DNA of 64,000 nt, from positions 1-64,000 of the forward strand of contig WHSU01000008.1 in assembly GCA_009379925.1 (NCBI GenBank), read 5' to 3'. Under the pieces are notes generated by a model. That model made no database searches. It was not told where the DNA came from and saw nothing but the letters and a program-made list of their open reading frames with translations. Shown here one piece after another: positions 48,494 through 56,103 of the stretch; the first letter of the stretch is position 1; each line of letters starts with the position of its first letter. The position numbers and the translations under genes were made by a program. The stretch is from Dehalococcoidia bacterium (GTDB lineage Bacteria > Chloroflexota > Dehalococcoidia > UBA2979).

Positions 48494-49573
48494 CTAGCTC
48501 TCCGGGAGGTATTCGTTGGTGAAGGTGGCGTCCGGGTCGACCTCGGTCTCCGTCAGGCCGGCCTCGCGCAAGAACGCCTCGAAGCGTTCCCAATTCTCCG
48601 GGTCCTGCACGCCCCACGGCTGCCCGTCCGCCGCGTAGAGCGGCGCGTGGTACTCCGCGCTGGCGCGCACCAGGCCTTCGTCCAGCTCGGGCGCGGCCGC
48701 CAGCAGTGCATCCGCCGCCGCGTCGGGGTCTTCGATGGCGCGGTCGTACCCGCGCGCCGTCGCCTCCAGGAAGGCGCGGACGAGATCGGGCTGCTCCGCC
48801 AGCATCGTCTCGTTGGTGATGAACGCGGGGGTGTACCAGTCCGGGATGCAGTCCAGGTAGTCGACGAACTTGAGGCTCGACACCTCGACGCCCTCGACCT
48901 CGCTCGCTCGGAGCGCGTCCCAGCCCTCGAAGACCCACACGAAGTCGAAGCGGTCCTGCTCCATCCCGGCCAGGTAGTCGATGTTGCCCACCTCGACGAA
49001 CTCCACTTGCGAGGGGTCGCCGCCGTCGCACTCCACCAGCGTGTTGAGCAGCTCCTGTTCCAGCGCCCCGCCGAAGCCGCCGTAGGTCTTCCCCTGGAGG
49101 TCTGACGGGCGTTCGATGCCCTCTGAGGCGAGGGCCATGAGGCTGGAGGCGTTGAACGGCAGGATCGCGGCGATGGACACGACCGGCGCGCCCTCCGCGC
49201 GGGCGGGGATGATCGACTCCGCGACGCCGATGCCAAATTCGGCCTGGCCGGCAGCCACCACGGCGACGCCACCGGCGGTCGCCGGCTCGACGATCTCGAG
49301 GTCGAGGCCGGCCTCCTCGTACCAGCCTTCCGCTAGTGCGATGTAGATGCCGGCGTGGTGGTTGTTGGGCGTCCAGTTCAGCATCAGGGTCACCTCGGTC
49401 AGCTCGCCCGACGCCTCCGCTGTGCCGGTCGCTGCGGACGTGGGGTCCGCGTCCGCCGACGCCGGGTCGTCGTCGTCGCAAGCGACCAGGGTGGCGGTCG
49501 CGAGCGCCAGCAGCGCCAGCACGGTCGCGCCGAGCCGCGTCGTGCGCGCCGTCCGGCGTGGAGTCGTCGTCAT
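48494..49573 (-). CDS. thiY: NMT1/THI5-like ABC substrate-binding lipoprotein (ThiY-like)
   Basis: Lipobox LVACDDDD; LMLNWTPNNHHAGIYIALAEGWYEEAGLDLEIVEP; FGIGVAESIIPARAEG; TPP riboswitch operon. Confidence 0.87.
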   Translation of the reverse strand: MTTTPRRTARTTRLGATVLALLALATATLVACDDDDPASADADPTSAATGTAEASGELTEVTLMLNWTPNNHHAGIYIALAEGWYEEAGLDLEIVEPATAGGVAVVAAGQAEFGIGVAESIIPARAEGAPVVSIAAILPFNASSLMALASEGIERPSDLQGKTYGGFGGALEQELLNTLVECDGGDPSQVEFVEVGNIDYLAGMEQDRFDFVWVFEGWDALRASEVEGVEVSSLKFVDYLDCIPDWYTPAFITNETMLAEQPDLVRAFLEATARGYDRAIEDPDAAADALLAAAPELDEGLVRASAEYHAPLYAADGQPWGVQDPENWERFEAFLREAGLTETEVDPDATFTNEYLPES

Positions 49574-50385
49574 CGCTCTTCCCCCTCGGTCGACACATAT
49601 CGGTAAGGCATGGCGAGTCGCGCGATGAGGTGCACCGCGGCGAACATCGCGATGCTGACGGCTGCGATCACGATCACGGCGACCAGCACGCGGTCGACGC
49701 GGAATGCGCTCTGCGCACGCGTGATGAAGAGCCCCAGGCCGGAGCTGGCGCCCACCCACTCGCCAATCACCGCCGCCAGCACGGCGTAGGTGGCGCTGAT
49801 CTGGAGCCCGGCGAAGAACGAGGGCAGCGCCGAAGGCACGAGGACGGAGCGCAGCACCTGCCAGCGTCCGGCGCCCATGCCACGCACCAACTCGATCAGG
49901 TCGCGGTCGGCGCGGAGCAGTCCGTCCGTGGTGGCGACCGCGATCGGGAAGAAGCCGACCAGCGCCACGATCAGCACCTTCGGCGTGAGCCCGAACCCGA
50001 ACCAGACGACGAGCAGCGGCGCCATCACGATCATCGGGATGTTCTGCGACAGCACCAGCAGCGGGTAGAAGGCCCGACGCAGCTGCGGGATGCTCACGAC
50101 CAGCGCCGCGAACGCAACCCCGACCACGATGGCGAACCCGAGGCCGACGATGGCCTCCGTCATCGTCGTGCGGATGTGGTCCGGCAGCGTAGAGCGCACC
50201 TCCAGGAAAGCGGTCCACACGTCGCTCGGCGGCGGGAGCATGTACCCCGGCACGGCGAACGTGCGCACGCCCACTTCCCAGGCCGCGAGCAGCAGCACAA
50301 TCAGCGCCACGGGCGGCGCCGCCATCGCGGCCCAGCGCGCCAGCCGCGACGCGCGCCGCGCGCGGCCGCCGGCGGTGCTAGCCAC
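49570..50385 (-). CDS. thiX: ABC transporter permease (ThiX-like)
   Basis: AWEVGVRTFAVPGYMLPPPSDVWTAFLE, SQNIPMIVMAPLLVVWFGFGLTPKVLIVALVGFFPIAVATTDGLL, ATYAVLAAVIGEWVGASSGLGLFI. Confidence 0.88.
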   Translation of the reverse strand: MASTAGGRARRASRLARWAAMAAPPVALIVLLLAAWEVGVRTFAVPGYMLPPPSDVWTAFLEVRSTLPDHIRTTMTEAIVGLGFAIVVGVAFAALVVSIPQLRRAFYPLLVLSQNIPMIVMAPLLVVWFGFGLTPKVLIVALVGFFPIAVATTDGLLRADRDLIELVRGMGAGRWQVLRSVLVPSALPSFFAGLQISATYAVLAAVIGEWVGASSGLGLFITRAQSAFRVDRVLVAVIVIAAVSIAMFAAVHLIARLAMPYRYVSTEGEER

Positions 50386-50680
50386 GGAACTTCGAGGTCA
50401 GGCTCTCCATGGTGGAGCCGGAGGCCTCGTCCGCCGACTGGGCGAATTTCACGACGCTGACGACGCTCCGCGCGCCCGCTTCCAGGCACGCCTCGTGGAC
50501 CCGCCGGACAAGCGGCCACAGCGCCTCCGGCTCCCCCTCGATCGTCGTGCCGAGCGGGTCGACCTCATACCGGAGGCCCGACTGCTGGATGACGGCGATC
50601 GCCGCCTCGACGTGCGCGTAGCGGTTGTCGCCGCTACCGGGCGGGTTGGGCAGGCATTCGATCTCCACGAGCACAGGCAC
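50378..50680 (-). CDS. MTH1187/YkoF-like thiamine-binding domain protein
   Basis: LVEIECLPNPPGSGDNRYAHVEAAIAVIQQSGLRYEVDPLGTTIEGEPEALWPLVRRVHEACLEAGARSVVSVVKF matches the small thiamine-binding family; GTG start; first gene after the riboswitch. Confidence 0.85.
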   Translation of the reverse strand: MPVLVEIECLPNPPGSGDNRYAHVEAAIAVIQQSGLRYEVDPLGTTIEGEPEALWPLVRRVHEACLEAGARSVVSVVKFAQSADEASGSTMESLTSKFRG

Positions 50681-50792
50681 ACCTCGCTGTCCGCGACGGC
50701 GCGCAGCCGGGAACCATGCTCGAAGGTCGAGTGTGTAGTGAATGGGCTGCGCGTGCGCGCAGCGAGCGACCGTGCTCGCTCTGCAAAGTGGA

Positions 50793-50875
50793 CCGCTTCC
50801 CTACGCTCGCATTACCGAGGTCAGGTTCCTGGGGTGGTCCCACGCGGGATCTCAGCCTTGCGGCCCCCCCAGCGG
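50793..50875 (-). promoter_or_regulatory. TPP riboswitch (THI element)
   Basis: Minus strand CCGCTGGGGGGGCCGCAAGGCTGAGATCCCGCGTGGGACCACCCCAGGAACCTGACCTCGGTAATGCGAGCGTAGGGAAGCGG; contains CTGAGA, GAACCTGA, GGTAATGC..GCGTAGGGAA; P1 CCGCT/AGCGG. Confidence 0.95.
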
Positions 50876-51089
50876 CGCACCGGTATTCCGACCGTTGCAA
50901 TCGCGATGGTATGTCGCGGACCTGCCGCACGCAATGGATTCCGAGCTCACCCCGCCCATCGCGCCCCTATCGCGCGAGCACGCGCGAGCCCACCGGCGGA
51001 TGCACGAGCGCCGGAGACTGAGGAACGGCGGAGGCCCGTCGAGAATCAGGACGAGGCTCGTGAACCTCGACGGCCCCGAGGAGGAGTCC

Positions 51090-51887
51090 ATGACGATCGC
51101 CCTGCCCACCGAATTGCCGGTGCTGTCGGCGCCACGCGCGCGAGCGCTGCTGCTGATGTGGAACCCCGACGCCGAGATTGACGACTACGTGTCAGTGATG
51201 GAGGGCGACCCGGCGCTCACCTCGGCAGTGCTACGTGCGGCCAACTCCGCCGCCTCGTGGCCGGTCGCGCGGGTCGCTACGGCCCGAGAGGCGGCGATCC
51301 GCATCGGGCGGGAGGCGGTGAGGCAGATCACGACCGCGCTGATCGTACGCTCCGAGTTCGACCGGCTGGACGAGTCCGGCATCGACGACGGTGAGTTGTG
51401 GGACCACCTGCTCGCCGTCGGGCTGCTCGCGGAACGGCTCGCGGGCGACGCGCACGGACCGCTCGCGTTCACGACGGGGCTCCTCCACGACATCGGGCGG
51501 CTCTCCATGGCCGGGCAGCAGCCGGCGAAGTACGCCCGCGTCGCGCTCGAGGTGGAGTCCGGCCGTCCGGCCATGGAGGCGGAAGCAGCCGCCTTCCTGA
51601 CCGACCACGCCGCGTGGGGCGCCCGCATCGCAGAGGCGTGGCGGTTCCCAGACGAGGTGGTGGAGGCCATCGGCAGCCACCACACCGGCGAGGGCGGGGC
51701 GCTGGCGACCGCGATCCACGCGGCGCGCGACCTCTCGTGGGCCCTCGGGGTGGGCGACGGCCTCGCGTATCCCTCCGGCAGCAGCCAGCCATCGGAGACG
51801 TACAGCGCGCTCGTCGAGGAACTGGGGGGCGCGCGCGGCCTGCGTCGCCACCTCCGCTGGTACCGCGAGGCGACCCGGCCGCGCTAA
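51090..51887 (+). CDS. HDOD domain-containing protein
   Basis: LPVLSAPRARALLLMWNPDAEIDDYVSVMEGDPALTSAVLRAANSA, AIRIGREAVRQITTALIV, TTGLLHDIGRLSM, IGSHHTGEGG. Confidence 0.87.
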   Translation: MTIALPTELPVLSAPRARALLLMWNPDAEIDDYVSVMEGDPALTSAVLRAANSAASWPVARVATAREAAIRIGREAVRQITTALIVRSEFDRLDESGIDDGELWDHLLAVGLLAERLAGDAHGPLAFTTGLLHDIGRLSMAGQQPAKYARVALEVESGRPAMEAEAAAFLTDHAAWGARIAEAWRFPDEVVEAIGSHHTGEGGALATAIHAARDLSWALGVGDGLAYPSGSSQPSETYSALVEELGGARGLRRHLRWYREATRPR

Positions 51888-51946
51888 CGCCGGCGCCGTC
51901 CCCATCGTCTGCGTGATATCGTGCCGCCGCTTCGAAGGAGGGCGGC

Positions 51947-52789
51947 ATGAGCGGCGTGTGGCCGGGCGAGACGCAGTGTGTGGTCATGCTCGGGTTCGAC
52001 GTGGACGGCCCGTCCGCGATGATCCGGCGAAACGCCGAGGTGGAACGGATGCCCTCCGCGCGCTCGATGGGCGAGTTCGGGCCTCGGGTGGCCGTGCCCC
52101 GCATCCTGGAACTACTGCACGAATACGACGTACCCGCCTCGTTCTATGTGCCCGGTTGGGTGGCGGAGCGGTGGCCGGAGGCGGTCACCTCGATCGCCGC
52201 CGCGGGACACGAGGTCGGCCACCACGGCTACCTCCACGAGGCCCCGGCCTCCCTCTCTCGCGAGACGGAAGCAGAGGTGCTCGACCGGGGTAGCGCGATT
52301 CTGCAGGCCATCACGGGGCAGCCGCCGGAGGGCTACCGTTCACCGAGCTGGGAACTGAGCGAGCACTCCCTGGCGCTGCTCGCCGAACGCGGCTTCCTCT
52401 ACGACTCAAGCCTGATGGGCGACGACGCCCCATACGCCGTCTCGGCCAGCGAGGACGGCGCGGTGCTCGTCGAGGTCCCGGTGCACTGGTCGCTGGACGA
52501 CGCACCCGCCTTCGCCTTCAATCCGGCGGTCGGCCGGCTGGACCCGATGTCAACGCCGGAGGACATGTACGTGACGTGGCTGGGCGCCTTCGAGGAGCTG
52601 TATGCGCGCGGACGGGCGTTCACGCTGACGATGCATCCGTGGGTGATCGGCCGCGCCGGGCGCCTCCGCATGCTCGAGCGCCTGATCCGGACGATTCGCG
52701 GGTACCCGCGTGTCGAATGGGCGCGCACGGTGGATGTGGCACGTGATTTTGCCGTGCGAGAGGGACTTCCGGTCCCCCAGCGCCGTTAG
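51947..52789 (+). CDS. Polysaccharide deacetylase family protein
   Basis: CVVMLGFDVDGPS, YDVPASFYVPGWVAERWPEAVTSIAAAGHEVGHHGYLHEAP, PEGYRSPSWELSEHSLALLAERGFLYDSSLMGDD. Confidence 0.93.
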   Translation: MSGVWPGETQCVVMLGFDVDGPSAMIRRNAEVERMPSARSMGEFGPRVAVPRILELLHEYDVPASFYVPGWVAERWPEAVTSIAAAGHEVGHHGYLHEAPASLSRETEAEVLDRGSAILQAITGQPPEGYRSPSWELSEHSLALLAERGFLYDSSLMGDDAPYAVSASEDGAVLVEVPVHWSLDDAPAFAFNPAVGRLDPMSTPEDMYVTWLGAFEELYARGRAFTLTMHPWVIGRAGRLRMLERLIRTIRGYPRVEWARTVDVARDFAVREGLPVPQRR

Positions 52790-52836
52790 ACCCGCCGCTA
52801 CGATGGCCTCGGCATCCTTCGGAACCGGGAGGCCAC

Positions 52837-54669
52837 GTGCCAGCCGCCACCGTCGAGGACTTCGTGCGCGTCGAGTCGGCGACCGGAGTGTCGTTCGCCT
52901 CAGACGGCCTTCGCCTCGCGTTCCGCTCCAACCGCTCGGGCGTGTACCAGGCGTACGTGACTGACCTGCACGGCGAGGATGCGCAGCGCGCCCAGACGGT
53001 CGCGGAGACCGAGGGCACGGTGTACCAGACCGCGTTCCGCCCGGGCCACGCACAGGTGCTCTTCGTCACGGACGACGGCGGCGACGAGCAATACCAGTTG
53101 CACCTGGCCGACCTCGATGCGGGGACGGCGCGGCCGCTGGGTTCCGAAGCCAGGGTGATCCACAACCTGGGCGCGTGGTCCCTCGACGGCCGGCTGCTCT
53201 CGTACGCCTCAAACCGACGGGACAGACGGTATTTCGACATCTACGTGCTGGACGTGGAGTCCGGACGGGAGCGGCTCGTCCTTCAGCAGGACGGGATGAA
53301 TGCGGCCGGACGGTTCAACGCGAGCGCGACGGCCTTGCTGGTCAGCCGGCCGAACCTGGAGCAGCCCGGAGACAACGACCTGTACCTGCTCGACATCGAG
53401 GCGGGCGGCGAGCCTCGACGCTTGACCGCGCACGACGGGCCGGCGCACTGGGCAGACGCGCGCTTCCACGCAGGTGGGGCCGTGCTGGCGCTCAGCGACG
53501 AGGGCCGCGAGTTCGTAGGGCTCCAGCGCATCGACCCCACCACCGGCAAGCGCGCGTTTGTGCTCGAGCGCGACTGGGACATCGAAGCGTTCGCGCTGTC
53601 GAGCGATGGACAGCGGCTGGCCGTGGCCGTGAACGAGGATGGCTTCTCCCGCCTCGAGGCGTTCTCGGTGGACGCGGACGGGCGCCCGGGGGCCCCGCTG
53701 GACGTGCCGGCGGTGCCGGGCGGGGTGATCTCGAGCCTGGAGTGGCGCCCGGAGGCGGCCGCTCTGGCATTCACCTTCGAGAGTGCGCACGCGGTGTCGG
53801 ACGTATGGCTCGCGGACCTCGACCGGCGAGGCCTGCGGCGCCTGACGCGCAGCGACATGAGGAGCATCAAGCCAACATCGCTGCCCGACCCCGAGGTGGT
53901 GCGCTACCCGACGTTCGACGGGGGTGAGGTGCCGGCCTTCCTGTACCGGCCGCTGCGACGCGCCTCGGAAGGAGCGTTGCCCTGCCTGGTGCTGGTGCAT
54001 GGCGGGCCAGAGAGTCAGTCGCGGCCGTTCCTATGGGGAAGCTACGCGGCCGCCGCCTACCTGCTGCACCAGGGGCGGCTCGCCGTGCTGGTCCCCAACG
54101 TGCGGGGCTCCACGGGCTACGGGAAGGCGTACCACCACGCGGACGATGTCGAGCGACGGATGGACTCGGTGCGCGACCTGATCGCGGCGCGGCAATGGCT
54201 GGCAGGCAGCGGCGTGGCCGACCCGGCGCGCATCGGCGTGATGGGCGGCTCATACGGCGGTTTCATGACGCTGGCCGCCATCACGGAGGCGCCAGAGGAC
54301 TGGGCGGCCGCCGTTGACCTCTTCGGCATCGCGAACTTCCTGACGTTCCTGGAGCACACGGGGCCGTGGAGGCGCCGCCCGCTGGCGGCCGAGTACGGCA
54401 GCGACACGGCGTTCCTCGAATCGATCTCGCCGATCCACAAAGCGGACCGCATCCGCACCCCTCTGCTGGTGGTGCAGGGCGACCATGATGTGCGCGTGCC
54501 ACCGGAGGAGTCCGAGCAGATCGTGCAGACGGTGCGGCGCAACGAGGGTGTCGTGGAGTACGTCGTGTTCGAGCGGGAGGGACACGGGATCCAGCGGTTG
54601 CCCAACCGCCTGGAACTGGCCCGCCGGACCGTCGCCTTCCTGGAGCGGTACCTGCTGCCCGGCGAATGA
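52837..54669 (+). CDS. S9 family prolyl oligopeptidase-type peptidase
   Basis: N-terminal beta-propeller repeats; LVLVHGGPESQSRPFLWGSYAAAAYLLHQGRLAVLVPNVRGSTGYGKAY; IGVMGGSYGGFMTLAAIT (GGSYGG serine); LVVQGDHDVRVPPEESEQI; GTG start. Confidence 0.93.
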   Translation: MPAATVEDFVRVESATGVSFASDGLRLAFRSNRSGVYQAYVTDLHGEDAQRAQTVAETEGTVYQTAFRPGHAQVLFVTDDGGDEQYQLHLADLDAGTARPLGSEARVIHNLGAWSLDGRLLSYASNRRDRRYFDIYVLDVESGRERLVLQQDGMNAAGRFNASATALLVSRPNLEQPGDNDLYLLDIEAGGEPRRLTAHDGPAHWADARFHAGGAVLALSDEGREFVGLQRIDPTTGKRAFVLERDWDIEAFALSSDGQRLAVAVNEDGFSRLEAFSVDADGRPGAPLDVPAVPGGVISSLEWRPEAAALAFTFESAHAVSDVWLADLDRRGLRRLTRSDMRSIKPTSLPDPEVVRYPTFDGGEVPAFLYRPLRRASEGALPCLVLVHGGPESQSRPFLWGSYAAAAYLLHQGRLAVLVPNVRGSTGYGKAYHHADDVERRMDSVRDLIAARQWLAGSGVADPARIGVMGGSYGGFMTLAAITEAPEDWAAAVDLFGIANFLTFLEHTGPWRRRPLAAEYGSDTAFLESISPIHKADRIRTPLLVVQGDHDVRVPPEESEQIVQTVRRNEGVVEYVVFEREGHGIQRLPNRLELARRTVAFLERYLLPGE

Positions 54670-54811
54670 GACCAACTCGAGTGCTATCGGCCGCGATCGA
54701 GGGGCCACGGGGCACCTCACGATTGCGCGGGCGCGGTAGTATCACGGATGCGAGAGCCGGGGCGACCCGATCGGGCGTGCGCGGCGGCCGCAGTAGAGGG
54801 GGCGACTGAAC

Positions 54812-56014
54812 GTGGACTGGAAAGACGACGCCGAGCAAGCCGCCTTCCGGCAGCAGGTGCGGACGGTGATCGAAGAGCGGTTGCCGGAGCGCTACCGCCG
54901 CGGCGAGGGCGAGTGGGAGCGCGACCGGCGCTCTGAGGACGCCTCCGCCCGCGACGCCGCAAAGGCGTGGGGCGACGCGCTGGCCGAGCAGGGCTGGTTC
55001 GCACCACACTGGCCAAAGGAGTACGGCGGGGCCAATCTGAGCCCGATGGAGCAGTTCATCTTCAACCAGGAGATGGCAAGCCACGGCGCCCCGGGCGTCG
55101 GTGGTCAGGGTGTGAAGCAGCTCGGTCCGACGCTCATCGTGCATGGCACGCCCGAGCAGAAGGCGGAGCACCTGCCGAAGATCCTTTCCGGCGAGGTGGA
55201 CTGGCGGCAGGGGTACTCGGAGCCGGGCGCCGGCTCGGACCTCGCGTCGCTGCAGACCCGCGCGATCCGCGACGGCGATGACTTCGTGATCAATGGCCAG
55301 AAGATCTGGACCTCGCTGGCGCATGTGGCGGACTGGCTCTACGTGCTGACCCGCACAGACCCGGACGCGCCGAAGCACCGCGGCATCTCCTTCCTGCTGG
55401 TGGACAAGGCGACCCCCGGCATTTCGATCCGCCCGCTGGTGGACATGAGCTACCGGCACCACTTCAACGAGGTGTTCTTCGAGGATGTGCGCGTCCCGGC
55501 CCGGAACCTGGTCGGCGACGAGAACCGCGGCTGGTACGTCGGTATGACGCTGCTCGACTTCGAGCGCTCCAACATCACCGGCGCCGTGTCTTCCCGACGC
55601 ACGCTGGACGGGCTGCGCGAGTACCTCAAGACCGAGGACGGGCAGTCGAAGTCCGCGGTCGGACGCACGGAACCACTGCGCGGGGAGATCGCGGACCGCT
55701 ACATCGAGACGGACGTGATGTTCAACTTCTCGTTCCGCATCATCTCGATGCAGAATCGCGGCCTGATCCCCAACTACGAGGCGTCGACCTCGAAGTTATT
55801 CGCGTCCGAGTTGAACCAGCGCGTGGCGCGCACCGGCACCAGGGTGTTCGGACTCTACTCGAACATCCTTGACCGCGCGGACGCGCGGGCGCCGTTGCAG
55901 AGCGACTTCACCCGGACGTACCTGAGTTCCGTGTCGGCGACCATCGCGGCCGGCACGTCCGAGATCCAGCGCAACATCATCGCCACACGCGGGCTCGGAC
56001 TGCCGCGAGGGTAG
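54812..56014 (+). CDS. Acyl-CoA dehydrogenase family protein
   Basis: MDWKDDAEQAAFRQQVRTVIEERLPERYR, GYSEPGAGSDLASLQTRAIRDGDDFVINGQKIWTSLAHVADWLYVLTRTD, AGTSEIQRNIIATRGLGLPRG; GTG start. Confidence 0.94.
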   Translation: MDWKDDAEQAAFRQQVRTVIEERLPERYRRGEGEWERDRRSEDASARDAAKAWGDALAEQGWFAPHWPKEYGGANLSPMEQFIFNQEMASHGAPGVGGQGVKQLGPTLIVHGTPEQKAEHLPKILSGEVDWRQGYSEPGAGSDLASLQTRAIRDGDDFVINGQKIWTSLAHVADWLYVLTRTDPDAPKHRGISFLLVDKATPGISIRPLVDMSYRHHFNEVFFEDVRVPARNLVGDENRGWYVGMTLLDFERSNITGAVSSRRTLDGLREYLKTEDGQSKSAVGRTEPLRGEIADRYIETDVMFNFSFRIISMQNRGLIPNYEASTSKLFASELNQRVARTGTRVFGLYSNILDRADARAPLQSDFTRTYLSSVSATIAAGTSEIQRNIIATRGLGLPRG

Positions 56015-56103
56015 CGGCTCGATCAACCGAGCGTGCGCGAGGACTGCGAAGCCGCTCCGGTCGGGGCGGCTTCGTTCGTGAGCCGCCCGCGGGGGCGGCG
56101 GGA

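Noticed and set aside
47682-49598. 638-aa minus-strand ORF
   Set aside because: N-terminal part is a shadow frame of the substrate-binding protein; the ATPase starts at MTAGISVQHL.
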